Part shown: piece by piece, positions 25,900 through 35,041 of the stretch
How the letters are laid out: each line of letters begins with the position of its first letter
Numbering within the stretch: position 1 is the first letter of the stretch
NCBI GenBank assembly: GCA_965277855.1
Contig: OZ255847.1
Coordinates: forward strand, 3,286,001 to 3,350,000
Source of the DNA: Bog-105 sp965277855
Lineage (GTDB): Bacteria; Acidobacteriota; Terriglobia; Bryobacterales; Bryobacteraceae
DNA: 64,000 nucleotides
Direction of reading: 5' to 3'
The notes under the pieces: model-generated
The model's input: the letters and a program-made list of their open reading frames with translations, nothing else
What the model was told of the DNA's origin: nothing
The model's database searches: none
Made by a program: the position numbers and the translations under genes

Positions 25900-26373
25900 A
25901 TGCCTTATAAAACGTTTCATGGATCGCTGGATGCAGGGGGTCTGCGTATCGGATTGATCGTCAGCCGCTTCAACGAATTCATAACCGAACAGCTGGCCAA
26001 AGGCGCGTTGGAAGTGCTCGCACAGCGCGGTTGCCCGGAGGAAAACATTAGCATTGCGAAGGTGCCAGGCGCCTGGGAATTGCCGGTTGTGGCCAAGTAT
26101 ATGGCAGCCGGTTGTGATGCAATGATTGCGATTGGAGCGGTCGTGCGCGGCGATACGCCACACTTCGAGTATGTAGCGGGCGGAGCGGCGGAAGGCCTGA
26201 GCAGGGTCAGTCTGGAAACCGGTGTTCCTATAGCGTTTGGTGTATTGACCACGAACGACATGCAGCAGGCGATGGACCGGGCCGGTGGCAAGAGCGGCAA
26301 CAAAGGCGCGGAAGCGGCTGAAGTGGCAATCGAGCTGGCAAACCTATTGCGTCAGATCAAAGAGGCGCACTAG
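25900..26373 (+). CDS. ribH: 6,7-dimethyl-8-ribityllumazine synthase
   Basis: Catalyses the penultimate step of riboflavin synthesis. The 157-residue protein has the family motifs IGLIVSRFNEFIT, VPGAWELP and AIGAVVRGDTPHFEYV, where the His is the catalytic one, plus the PIAFGVLTTND segment. The gene precedes nusB by two bases, a common pair. Confidence 0.96.
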   Translation: MPYKTFHGSLDAGGLRIGLIVSRFNEFITEQLAKGALEVLAQRGCPEENISIAKVPGAWELPVVAKYMAAGCDAMIAIGAVVRGDTPHFEYVAGGAAEGLSRVSLETGVPIAFGVLTTNDMQQAMDRAGGKSGNKGAEAAEVAIELANLLRQIKEAH

Positions 26374-26375
26374 CG

Positions 26376-26828
26376 ATGGCGGCCCGGCATAGATCGAGGC
26401 GGCGTGCCTTACAGGTGCTCTTTACCTGGGACCGGCGCGGTGGATTGATCGACACAGCCATCGACCATTTTTACGAAACGCTGTATTCGGAAGAGAGCGA
26501 GAACCGGCCGAAGCCCGACAAATTCATGGAAGAACTGGTGCGCGGAACCGTGTCTGATGCGGCACGCATCGATGGGCAGATCGAAAAGAAGTCCGAGCAC
26601 TGGCGGCTGGAGCGCATGCCGGTGGTGGATCGCACGATTCTGCGGCTGGCCGTCTACGAGATGAGCTTGAACGCGATCCCTGCACCGATCGTGATCGATG
26701 AAGCTCTGGAACTAGCGCGGCAATTTTCAGGAGACGAGTCGGTTTCGTTCATAAATGGAGTGCTCGATGCAGTGCGGCGCGAAACCGAAGCGCCGCTGAT
26801 CGAAACGAAAGCTGCTGCGCCGGAATAG
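26376..26828 (+). CDS. nusB: Transcription antitermination factor NusB
   Basis: An all-helical RNA-binding protein that with NusE binds boxA during rRNA transcription. It begins RSRRRALQVLFTWD and has the conserved VVDRTILRLAVYEM and FINGVLDAV segments. At 150 residues the length is typical. It is co-transcribed with ribH. Confidence 0.95.
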   Translation: MAARHRSRRRALQVLFTWDRRGGLIDTAIDHFYETLYSEESENRPKPDKFMEELVRGTVSDAARIDGQIEKKSEHWRLERMPVVDRTILRLAVYEMSLNAIPAPIVIDEALELARQFSGDESVSFINGVLDAVRRETEAPLIETKAAAPE

Positions 26829-26878
26829 CTGTCTGCTGAGCGGTGGGTATACGATAGCCGTGAACAACTCAAACTGTC

Positions 26879-28222
26879 ATGTCCTTCAACAGCCCACTCA
26901 GTCGTCGCGGCGTTCTAAAGTCAGCGGGCACAGCCGCCGCTCTTACCGCTTTGAAAAGCCCTTCGCTTTTTGCCCAGGAAGAAGGCAAAGGCCCCACCAC
27001 ATCGACGGTAGCCGACCGCGAACGACGCATGGCGTGGTGGCACGAAGCCCGCTTCGGCATGTTCATTCACTTCGGCCTTTACAGTGTGCTGGGCCGCCAC
27101 GAATGGGCCATGGAAGAGGAAGGCATCCCTGTAGCCGAATATCAGCAACTGGCCAAACAATTCAACCCGAAACCGCACGCCGCACGCGCCTGGGCTAAGC
27201 TCGCCAAGCAAGCCGGCATGAAATACATGGTGATGACGACCAAGCATCATGAAGGCTTCTGTAACTTCGATACCAAGCTGACCAATTATTGTGCGCCGAA
27301 GCAGGCTGCTGGGCGTGATCTGGTCGCGGAATACTACGAAGCGGCGAGGGGTGAAGGCATGCGCGTGGGCTTTTACTACTCGCTGATGGACTGGCACCAT
27401 CCCGATGGAGCGAAGTGTGCCCATGATGAATCGGCTCGCCGCCGCTTTGTCGATTACACGCACGGGCTGGTGCGCGAGCTCTGCACCAACTACGGCAAGC
27501 TCGACGTTCTCTGGTACGACGTGGCTTGGCCGCTTTCGCCCGAAGGTTGGGAGTCGGTGAAGATGAACAAAATGGTACGGCAGCTGCAGCCGGATATTCT
27601 GATTAACAATCGCGCCGAAATCCCCGAGGACTTTACGACCCCGGAACAACACATCACGGCTACCGCCGAGCCGTGGGAAGCATGCATGACCATGAATGAC
27701 AGCTGGGGCTATCAGAGAGCGGACGACGATTGGAAAACTCCCAAGACGATTGTTCGCAACCTAGTCACTTGCGCGCAAGGTTACGGCAATTATTTACTGA
27801 ACATCGGGCCCAAACCCGACGGATCGATTCCACAGGAGTCGATCGATGCCCTTACCAGTACCGGCCGCTGGATGGACGCCCATGCCCCACTAATCCATAA
27901 AGCAGAGCTCTGTCAGGTGAAAAGTTCAGAGTTTGCCAAGTTCACGCGGACGGGGAACAAGCTGTATGTTCACGTGCATTTCTGGCCCGGCAGCACGGTT
28001 GCGGTCGGTGGCTTGACGAACAAAGTTCTGTCGGCCAAACTCTATCCCTCCGGTCAGCCGCTCAAGGTGCATCAGGACGAATTTCGAACGCAATTCATCG
28101 GCGCGCCAGCGCACGCTCCGGACGCGCTGGTCAGCGTCATTGAAGTCGAATGCGATAGCGAACCGAAACAGAATATGCGAGCTATTCGCGAAAATCGGCC
28201 GCGCCTGGAAGTCGGGATCTAA
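26879..28222 (+). CDS. Tat-exported GH29 alpha-L-fucosidase
   Basis: A 447-residue retaining fucosidase of family GH29. A Tat signal lies at residues 8-32 (SRRGVLKSAG). The catalytic domain starts with WWHEARFGMFIHFGLYS, has the typical MTTKHHEGFCNFD, and carries the likely nucleophile Asp214 in GKLDVLWYDVAW. The short C-terminal domain is beta-rich. It has its own promoter region after nusB and ends 15 bases before the opposite GH57 gene. The acid/base residue varies in the family and I cannot assign it. Confidence 0.9.
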   Translation: MSFNSPLSRRGVLKSAGTAAALTALKSPSLFAQEEGKGPTTSTVADRERRMAWWHEARFGMFIHFGLYSVLGRHEWAMEEEGIPVAEYQQLAKQFNPKPHAARAWAKLAKQAGMKYMVMTTKHHEGFCNFDTKLTNYCAPKQAAGRDLVAEYYEAARGEGMRVGFYYSLMDWHHPDGAKCAHDESARRRFVDYTHGLVRELCTNYGKLDVLWYDVAWPLSPEGWESVKMNKMVRQLQPDILINNRAEIPEDFTTPEQHITATAEPWEACMTMNDSWGYQRADDDWKTPKTIVRNLVTCAQGYGNYLLNIGPKPDGSIPQESIDALTSTGRWMDAHAPLIHKAELCQVKSSEFAKFTRTGNKLYVHVHFWPGSTVAVGGLTNKVLSAKLYPSGQPLKVHQDEFRTQFIGAPAHAPDALVSVIEVECDSEPKQNMRAIRENRPRLEVGI

Positions 28223-28237
28223 ACTTTCGTCAGGCGG

Positions 28238-30658
28238 TCACGCGACCCGCAGTGATAGCGACTCGCTGAGTTGCAAAAAGGCGTTGACCCAGTCCTGCGC
28301 TTTGGCGTCACCGCGTGCGGCCCGCCGTTTCGTGCGCTGGTAGAGCGTTCCCTGAATCGCATATACATCGTTCTGCACGGACCACAAATTCACTGGGAAG
28401 GGCATTGATTTTAGAATCTGCAATGTTTTGCGCAGGTGTTCCAGCTTGTCGAGGTTAGCGGCATCCAAGCCGAACTGCCGCGCGAGCGACTCTAGTTTGT
28501 GGCGCAGTAGGAATTCTAAAGTAGTGGTGTCGAGATTGGTGTTGCTGGCCTGCGCCTCACGCAGCAGACTGCGGATGCGTTCGCCATCGAGCTCTTCCGC
28601 CGAACAGGCGCGGCGCAGCAGGCTGTTGATGGCATACTCAACCGCTGCGGCAAATTCGCGCGGCATTGGCGTCCCTAGGTTTGAAATGAAGCGCATCAGT
28701 GCCGCATGATGTTCATATAACTGCAGGTAGGCAGACTCGGCTTCGGCGATCGTGCTCGACAGAATAGTGCGGACAATACGACGCTGCTCATCCCGGAAAA
28801 GGGAACGCAGTGAGTAGGTCTTTTCGCCAAAGCGACGGTCCAGCAGGCGCACGACTTCCGGTATATCCACGCGTGCGAACGATTCGCTCAGCGATTCCAG
28901 TAAATCCTGGTACAGCGAACCGCCTTCGAATTTCCTCACACCGCCAGCCACATTGTGGTCGCCAAAATGCACAACCCAGAAGGTGAGCGTCTCGCATTCC
29001 TGCGTAATTTTGGAGGTAAAACTGGCCTGCCCCAAAGCCATGCGCATTTTGCCGGCATCGCGGGTGTGATAATCAAGCCGCTTCACGGTGTACGAAAAGA
29101 TATCCGCGCGTTCGCCGTAGGGCGCAAACAGCGAACTGATGGAATAGTGAGCGCCTACCTTTTCGAGATCGACGATAGAAGGCTTGACGTAGCGACGATA
29201 GATGTCTTCGCCGTTTCCGTATTCGGCGATGTTGCTCTTGGCATGAGCCAACCGCTCGAGAAATTGTGGCTCGACCGACTCATTAAACAGCTGTTCGGCC
29301 AACTGCACCACACGCCCGGCGTACTGGATAACCTGAACCGTCTCAATGCCCGATAGATCGTCAAAGAACCAGCCGCAACTGGTATACATGAGCATGGCAT
29401 GGCGCTGCAACTCCATGAGTTTCCAGACGACTACCTGCTCTTCAGCCGGCAATTCGCGCGCAAACTGCTCTTTGCCAAAGCGGTTCCGCACGTCTGGACT
29501 GCGATCGAGCACGATATCGATGTAGGCATCGCGCGCCGCCCAGGGATCGCGCAGCAAAGTCGCACCCAGCTTCTCAAAACGCGGGGCAACCCAATCGCGC
29601 AGAAAATCGAGTGACTCGCGCAGCGGTCTGCGCCATTCCTGATGCCAGCCTGCCCGGCCCGAATTGCAACCGCAGTTGCTTCGCCAGCGTTCGACGCCGT
29701 GCACGCAACTCCAGGCCGTACGTTCGTAAATCTGAACCTCGTACTGCGGCGGGTTGAGTTCCAGAAATTCGCCGTAGTTGGTGATGCGTGCGGATTTCTT
29801 GCTTTCAATAAAATCGAGTGAATAGGCGAGCGCCATTTCACCATGTTTGTGATGGTGTCCATAGGTCTCGCCATCGGTTGCGATGTGAACCATCTGCGAA
29901 CCGGAGCGCGCATCGGAGAATCCGCCGAGCAAACGGGAGGCAAATTTCTCGCCATTGTCAAGCAGCTTTTCAAACGCGACCGCTTGCGAGATCGGGCCAT
30001 CGTAAAAAAATAAATTGATGCTCTTGCCGCTCGGCGTGTGGAACACATAGGCGCGTGTCGGATCGATTTTGGAGCCAGTGACATCGCTCCAGTCACCGCC
30101 TTCCACCGGCCGGAATGCCTTGGCCTGATGCGGAGCAAGGATGGTGTAGGTAATGCCCGCTTGCGCCATCAGGTCGAGGGAGTCGACGTCGACAGCGGTC
30201 TCCGACAGCCACATGCCTTCGGGCGGCCGTCCAAAGCGGCTCACAAAGTCCCGATAGCCCCAAAGAATTTGTGTCCGCTTATCGCGCGTGTTGGCGAGCG
30301 GCATGATGATGTGGTTGTAGGCCTGCGCAATGGCCGAACCGTGGCCGGAAAAGTTTTTGAGACTCTGCCGGTCGGCATCGATTAAACCGCGGTACATGTC
30401 GGGCGCATGTTCGGCCGCCCACGAGAGGAGGGTCGGTCCGAAATTGAAGCTGATTTTCGAGTAATTATTGATGATGTGCGCGATGCGCTGCCGGTCATCC
30501 AAAATGCGCGCCGCTAGATTTGGACCGTAACACTCCGCCGAAATCCGCTCATTCCAATCGTGGTAAGGGTACGCCGAATCCTGCAGCTCGATTTCTTCGA
30601 GCCAGGGATTCTCACGGGGCGGTTGATAGAAGTGGCAGTGGATGCAAAGATATCTCAT
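28238..30658 (-). CDS. GH57 / DUF3536 glycoside hydrolase
   Basis: An 806-residue cytoplasmic protein. The N-terminal GH57 domain begins CIHCHFYQPPRENPW and carries PPEGMWLSETAVD, with Glu153 in the position of a GH57 active-site motif; SMVHIATDGETYGHHH-like sequence further on (GETYGHHHKHGEMALAY) is also typical. The region from about 300 onward matches the DUF3536 part of such proteins. GH57 enzymes act on alpha-glucans such as glycogen; the exact substrate here is not known. It lies downstream of aroA and a kinase gene on the same strand. Confidence 0.83.
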   Translation of the reverse strand: MRYLCIHCHFYQPPRENPWLEEIELQDSAYPYHDWNERISAECYGPNLAARILDDRQRIAHIINNYSKISFNFGPTLLSWAAEHAPDMYRGLIDADRQSLKNFSGHGSAIAQAYNHIIMPLANTRDKRTQILWGYRDFVSRFGRPPEGMWLSETAVDVDSLDLMAQAGITYTILAPHQAKAFRPVEGGDWSDVTGSKIDPTRAYVFHTPSGKSINLFFYDGPISQAVAFEKLLDNGEKFASRLLGGFSDARSGSQMVHIATDGETYGHHHKHGEMALAYSLDFIESKKSARITNYGEFLELNPPQYEVQIYERTAWSCVHGVERWRSNCGCNSGRAGWHQEWRRPLRESLDFLRDWVAPRFEKLGATLLRDPWAARDAYIDIVLDRSPDVRNRFGKEQFARELPAEEQVVVWKLMELQRHAMLMYTSCGWFFDDLSGIETVQVIQYAGRVVQLAEQLFNESVEPQFLERLAHAKSNIAEYGNGEDIYRRYVKPSIVDLEKVGAHYSISSLFAPYGERADIFSYTVKRLDYHTRDAGKMRMALGQASFTSKITQECETLTFWVVHFGDHNVAGGVRKFEGGSLYQDLLESLSESFARVDIPEVVRLLDRRFGEKTYSLRSLFRDEQRRIVRTILSSTIAEAESAYLQLYEHHAALMRFISNLGTPMPREFAAAVEYAINSLLRRACSAEELDGERIRSLLREAQASNTNLDTTTLEFLLRHKLESLARQFGLDAANLDKLEHLRKTLQILKSMPFPVNLWSVQNDVYAIQGTLYQRTKRRAARGDAKAQDWVNAFLQLSESLSLRVA

Positions 30659-30728
30659 TCGTTAGGATTGCCCGGCAAGAAGCCTGCTTCAGCCCCATCG
30701 TGAGCGTGTTCGCGGAGGCTTGATCTTC

Positions 30729-31367
30729 TCACGTTTCCGGAATAAATATCGTGAAAACTGCTCCGCTACCCCGTTCCCGGTTGGCGGCGCCCACGCGGCC
30801 GGAATATCTCTTAACGATAGAAGCAACGATGTGGAGACCCAGACCGGAGCGAACTTTGCTGTCGGTCTTGGTGGACACGTTAGGGCGAAAGAGACGTGGC
30901 AGAAGATCTTCCTGAATCCCGGGGCCATTGTCGGAAACAATAATAGAGAGACCGCCGTCGTTGCGCAAGGTTTCGATTTCGATACGGCCGGGGCGGTGCA
31001 TAATTTCGACTGTATTCAGGAACAGATTGGCAAATACACGCTCCCAATCTTTAGACGAGCCGGGGAGACGCGCTTCAGCGGGAATGCGTCTCACCCAGCG
31101 CATGCGAGGTTTGCGCGCCGCCTGACAATAATCGGTGACGGATTGGATCGCATCGTCAACAATGGAAGCGAGACTCGGTGTGCCATCTGGAATTGAGCCG
31201 AGAAGGCGTTTGCCCCGCTTCACGCTGCGCGTGAGGGTAGCGGCCAGAGGCTTCCAGTGCTTGTCGGAGCTGAGCAGTTCGGCAGCCTCGGTGATCGTCT
31301 CGAACACGTTATTCAGGTCGTGAATCAAACTTTCGTAGCTAAGATCGGATTCCGAGTTATCGTCCAT
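30729..31367 (-). CDS. Small soluble histidine kinase
   Basis: A 212-residue kinase without sensor or membrane segments. The dimerisation/phosphoacceptor box is at about residues 14-28 (LIHDLNNVFETI, His16) and the ATP-binding domain at about 95-210: an N box with FANLFLNTVEIM, DNGPGI and SGLGLHIV. It resembles the HWE/NtrB-like cytosolic kinases that take signals from partner proteins. There is no response regulator next to it. It begins nine bases after aroA and should be on the same transcript. Confidence 0.82.
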   Translation of the reverse strand: MDDNSESDLSYESLIHDLNNVFETITEAAELLSSDKHWKPLAATLTRSVKRGKRLLGSIPDGTPSLASIVDDAIQSVTDYCQAARKPRMRWVRRIPAEARLPGSSKDWERVFANLFLNTVEIMHRPGRIEIETLRNDGGLSIIVSDNGPGIQEDLLPRLFRPNVSTKTDSKVRSGLGLHIVASIVKRYSGRVGAANRERGSGAVFTIFIPET

Positions 31368-31376
31368 GGCTCACGC

Positions 31377-32669
31377 CTATTGCGTAATGCTGCGAAGCGT
31401 CGAATAGAATTCCGGGAATGAAACGGATGCGGCCTCGGCATCGTGGATCACGCACGGTCCATCAGCCAGCAGAGCGGCAATCGAAAATGCCATGGCAATG
31501 CGGTGATCGCCGCGGGAATGAATTTCAGCCGCCCGGAATTTTTGACGGCCTGGAATCTTTATGGTGTCGGGCGAGGTTTCTACTTCGATTTGCATGGCGC
31601 GCAGGTTTTCCGCAATTGTTTCGATACGGTCGGTTTCTTTGACGCGCAGTTCTCCAGCTTCGCGCACGATCAATCCATTCTGACTGACTGCGCCGAGAAT
31701 CGCCAGGATGGGAATTTCGTCGATCAGAGCGGCGGTGGCAGCGCCTTCAATCACGCCGCCCATAATGCGCGAGCCTCTCACCTGCAGGTTGCCGATGAGT
31801 TCGCCATTGAGTTGTTCGATGTGGAGAATTTTCATCTGTGCGCCCATGCCGCCCAGGACGTCGAGGAGTGCGGTGCGGGTAGGATTGAGGCCGACACCAG
31901 TAACGATGAAGTCGGAATCAGGCAGCAGCAGGGCAGCGACCAGAAAGAAAGCGGCACCCGAGATATCTCCCGGGACAACTAAGGTTTTCGCGGAGAGAGA
32001 AGCGGGACCGCGCAGCCGGACGAGGCGCGGTTCGATAGAGAGATCTGCGCCCAACTCGCGCAGTGCGATCTCGGTGTGATCGCGCGTCGCGATCGATTCT
32101 TTGACACTCGTTTCTCCGTCAGCATAGAGACCCGCGAGCAGGACACAGCTTTTTACCTGGGCGCTGGCTACGGACGGTTCATAAGCAATGGGACGAAGAG
32201 CGGCGCCGTGAATGGTGAGCGGCGGATATTGACCGTCGCGTGCTTCCAGGCGAGCGCCCATTTCGGCAAGCGGCTTTATCACTCGGCGCATCGGGCGATT
32301 CACCAACGATTCGTCACCTGTAACGGTGGTAGTGAATGGTTGGGCTGCTAGAATGCCCGATAACATTCGTATCGTAGAGCCGGAATTACCGGCATCGAGC
32401 ACGTCTTTGGGCGGCCGCAAGCCACGTACGCCCTTGCCATGCACAGTGAGAATCTGCCGGTCATCGTCCTTGGTAAATTCGTGCGCAATGCCCAGCGCAC
32501 CCATGCAGGCCAGAGTGGACTGGCAATCCGCGCCGGTCGAATAGTTATAGATTTTCGAATCGCCTTCGGCGATAGCCGTCAGCATAGCGTAACGGTGTGA
32601 AATCGATTTATCACCGGGAACAGAAGCGAAGCCGTGGATCGCCCGCGCCGGCGATATTTGTTCTGTCAT
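31377..32669 (-). CDS. aroA: 3-phosphoshikimate 1-carboxyvinyltransferase
   Basis: EPSP synthase of the shikimate pathway, joining phosphoenolpyruvate to shikimate-3-phosphate. I start at ATG 32669, which gives the standard N-terminus before VPGDKSISHRYAML; the frame stays open to 32780. Other signatures are DAGNSGSTIRMLSG (PEP site), LVNRPMRRVI and the C-terminal SRGDHRIAMAF. At 430 residues it is normal. The GNSGSTIRM form suggests a class distinct from E. coli AroA, where the motif is GNAGTAMRPL. Confidence 0.95.
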   Translation of the reverse strand: MTEQISPARAIHGFASVPGDKSISHRYAMLTAIAEGDSKIYNYSTGADCQSTLACMGALGIAHEFTKDDDRQILTVHGKGVRGLRPPKDVLDAGNSGSTIRMLSGILAAQPFTTTVTGDESLVNRPMRRVIKPLAEMGARLEARDGQYPPLTIHGAALRPIAYEPSVASAQVKSCVLLAGLYADGETSVKESIATRDHTEIALRELGADLSIEPRLVRLRGPASLSAKTLVVPGDISGAAFFLVAALLLPDSDFIVTGVGLNPTRTALLDVLGGMGAQMKILHIEQLNGELIGNLQVRGSRIMGGVIEGAATAALIDEIPILAILGAVSQNGLIVREAGELRVKETDRIETIAENLRAMQIEVETSPDTIKIPGRQKFRAAEIHSRGDHRIAMAFSIAALLADGPCVIHDAEAASVSFPEFYSTLRSITQ

Positions 32670-32894
32670 CGGAACTCGTATTGTACGACCGAAACAAAAT
32701 CTCGTCTGTACGAGTGGCTCATCCGGCAGGGCGATTGATGCGTACCGCGACTGTGTAACCAATCCGCCAAGATTCAACACACGGGTGCGGTGGCTATGAG
32801 CGATTGCGGGTTTGCCCTCAATTATGGCGGGTTTCCGGCGGGCTTTCGGGCCAAGGCCCTTCTTTAGGACCGGTCTGCTGTTTCTTCATGAAGT

Positions 32895-32923
32895 TTGACT
32901 TGTATACGGAGATTCCGTATACT
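32895..32923 (+). promoter_or_regulatory. Promoter with embedded palindromic operator for higBA
   Basis: TTGACT (32895-32900), a 17-base spacer and TATACT (32918-32923) form a near-consensus housekeeping promoter. A perfect inverted repeat, GTATACGGA-GAT-TCCGTATAC (32902-32922), fills the spacer and most of the -10 box, so a bound repressor would block RNA polymerase. The expected start of transcription, about 32930, lies only a couple of bases before the proposed TTG start codon. The bases 32670-32894 hold no gene I can support. Confidence 0.8.
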
Positions 32924-32931
32924 TTAGCTGT

Positions 32932-33264
32932 TTGAAGTTGCCAACGCTCGTAAGCAATGACCGCTTTGACGCGAAAGCGGAAAAGCTGCTGACGGTCGAC
33001 CAGCGTGACGACTTCGAATTTGCACTGGCCGCCGCACCGGAAGCCCACCCGGTCGTTCCGGGCCTGAACGGGGTGCGGAAAGCGCGCTTTGGAGCGCAAT
33101 CACGCGGCAAGCGGGGCAGTGTCCGAGTGATCTACTTCTATGCGATCAGCCGGGAGGTTGTGTATCTGCTCGGCATCTATGCCAAAAATGAACGAGAGGA
33201 CCTGACCAATGACCAAAAAAAAGCCATCAACAAAGCCGTCGAAGAGCTCAAAGCCGCTTTCTAA
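32932..33264 (+). CDS. higB: HigB/RelE-family toxin
   Basis: A 110-residue predicted mRNA interferase of the RelE/HigB group. The central and C-terminal part is diagnostic: FGAQSRGKRGSVRVIYFYA, then VYLLGIYAKNEREDLTNDQK. Only TTG codons (32932 or 32938) are available as starts, there is no Shine-Dalgarno sequence, and the predicted transcript starts almost at the codon, which suggests leaderless translation. It overlaps the antitoxin gene by 56 bases, toxin first, as is usual for higBA. Confidence 0.82.
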   Translation: MKLPTLVSNDRFDAKAEKLLTVDQRDDFEFALAAAPEAHPVVPGLNGVRKARFGAQSRGKRGSVRVIYFYAISREVVYLLGIYAKNEREDLTNDQKKAINKAVEELKAAF

Positions 33265-33556
33265 ATCGACGTTTGGCGACGATATACTCTATGGTTTAAA
33301 CCAAGCTATCGCGCATCAGCGCGGCAAGATCAAGCTGCGTACACGCCAGATTTATGTTCCTGACGCTGATGTGTCGGCCGTGCGTAAGAACACGGGCCTG
33401 TCACAAGCGGATTTCGCCGCTCGGTATGGCTTTAACCCGCGCACGCTGCAGGACTGGGAGCAAGGCCGGACGAAGCCGGACACGGCCGTGCTTGCTTACC
33501 TTCAAGTGATCGCGCGGAACCCGGAAGCCGTTGAAGCCGCCTTGAAAGCGTCTTAG
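33209..33556 (+). CDS. higA: HigA-family antitoxin (XRE HTH)
   Basis: A 115-residue DNA-binding antitoxin. A lysine/serine-rich N-terminal tail (residues 1-22) and a toxin-binding part are followed by an XRE helix-turn-helix at about 55-105 (VSAVRKNTGLSQADFAARYG, then LQDWEQGRTKP). It is the likely ligand of the palindrome at 32902-32922, closing an autoregulatory loop. The ATG is internal to the toxin gene; RBS-like AGAGGAC lies upstream within it. Confidence 0.85.
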   Translation: MTKKKPSTKPSKSSKPLSKSTFGDDILYGLNQAIAHQRGKIKLRTRQIYVPDADVSAVRKNTGLSQADFAARYGFNPRTLQDWEQGRTKPDTAVLAYLQVIARNPEAVEAALKAS

Positions 33557-33638
33557 GCGGCGAGCCGTCCTGTCTTCAGTTTTCCTCACGCGCATATTCC
33601 CCTATTCGGGGAAGCGCGTCGGTTTGAATTGCGTATGA

Positions 33639-34982
33639 TCACCGATTTCCCGCCGGATGACAAACCATCTCCAAGCCGAGCGCATCGCGGCGCTGAAAGC
33701 CTTTCCAGAATGCATTGCCGTCTTTATCTTTTCCGGTGCTGTACGTACCCGCATCTTTTTCGCCGTCCGGCACGATCCATTTGCCGTCATTCGAACGTTC
33801 AGGAAGGACGTGCAGATACGACGACTTGCTTTGGTCACCTTTGAGATACAGGTCCAGGAAAGCAGTAATGAAATGCTGGTTGATGGAAGTAATACGGTCC
33901 TTACGCCACGCGGGCTCATCGAAAGCTTGCAGCAGAGGGTAAGGAAGCGACACTCCCGCAGGAGCCGGATTCCCGCCCGTGTTATGCAGTGCATTCTCAT
34001 AAACGAGCAGGCATCGTTCCGAGTTAACCGCTTTGTCAAACGCAGGCTTGATGCCGTGCGCGAAATCCGCAATGTCGTCGTGATCGCCGGCGATAAAAAG
34101 AGACGGGATATGAATGTCTGCCAGCCCCGCCGCATCCCAGGCGCTAAACGGCGGCTGTCCGCCCCAGGGAGCAATCGCCACAATGGCCTTCAGGCGGCTA
34201 CGATCGTGCGCTTGAAACTTGGGGGTGGCGGCTTGCCAGTTTGCGAGATAACCGCCCGGCACGAATTTCATCAACATGCTCGAAGCGCTGTATCCCGCGC
34301 CTGCGCTGGCCAAAGCACCGTAACCACCCATGGAGTAGCCAATGAGCGCAACGCGTCCGGCATCCAGAATTCCGTGCAGAAAATGTCCCGGTTCATTAGC
34401 CAGTTGCGCAAGAGAGTCGATGGTGAACAGCTGGTCGTTTGAGCGATTGAGCAGCGTGCTGGGAAATGCCTGCATGTCGTCGAAAACCGAATCGGTGTGA
34501 TCGATCGCGGCTGCCACATAACCCTTCGACGCGAGATTTGCACCAAGATATGTCATGAAGTAACGCGAACCCGGATAGCCGTGCGAAATGATGACAAGCG
34601 GAAAGGACGCCCCCTGCGACGGCGGTGCGTCACGCAGGGCCTTGTCGGGAATGTCGAAGCTTGACAGGCTACCCAGAGCGCGGCCGCCGGGAATGGGCAT
34701 GTGATAAACAGTCTCTTCGCTCTGCCCCGCAGGAATGACAGCCGGATACCAGACTTCTACCGTTAGCGGGCGATCATAGAGTGGCGCCTTGCCCGTTTGT
34801 TTGTGGAAGTGCAGGATATCGATTTGGCTGTGATGCACCAGGTGCAGCGTGCGTACGCCCACCGGGAGCTTTCCACGAGCGGCCAGTTCCGGCGCATCGG
34901 CGGCGGGCACACTAATGTAGCTGGCTGATTGCGCGTTCGCCGCCATCGCGAACGCAATCGATAAGACGAGTACACGAAACAC
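33639..34982 (-). CDS. Exported alpha/beta hydrolase
   Basis: A 447-residue exported hydrolase. The signal peptide covers about 1-17 (ending ANAQSA). The core has VIISHGYPGSRYF and the nucleophile elbow GYSMGGYG, with a late His candidate in YENALHNTGG; the order fits dienelactone-hydrolase or PAF-acetylhydrolase-like enzymes. It is probably an esterase, but the substrate is unclear. It is convergent with higBA and divergent from the TIM-barrel gene at 35042. Confidence 0.8.
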   Translation of the reverse strand: MFRVLVLSIAFAMAANAQSASYISVPAADAPELAARGKLPVGVRTLHLVHHSQIDILHFHKQTGKAPLYDRPLTVEVWYPAVIPAGQSEETVYHMPIPGGRALGSLSSFDIPDKALRDAPPSQGASFPLVIISHGYPGSRYFMTYLGANLASKGYVAAAIDHTDSVFDDMQAFPSTLLNRSNDQLFTIDSLAQLANEPGHFLHGILDAGRVALIGYSMGGYGALASAGAGYSASSMLMKFVPGGYLANWQAATPKFQAHDRSRLKAIVAIAPWGGQPPFSAWDAAGLADIHIPSLFIAGDHDDIADFAHGIKPAFDKAVNSERCLLVYENALHNTGGNPAPAGVSLPYPLLQAFDEPAWRKDRITSINQHFITAFLDLYLKGDQSKSSYLHVLPERSNDGKWIVPDGEKDAGTYSTGKDKDGNAFWKGFQRRDALGLEMVCHPAGNR

Positions 34983-35041
34983 AGAAACATAGTGTCACGA
35001 ACATTTTGTAAAGCAGTAATCTGGTCGTGGAGTCTTTTGAC

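Noticed and set aside
26869..27652. Long minus-strand frames opposite the fucosidase
   Set aside because: Shadow frames of a GC-rich gene; the plus strand has complete GH29 motifs.
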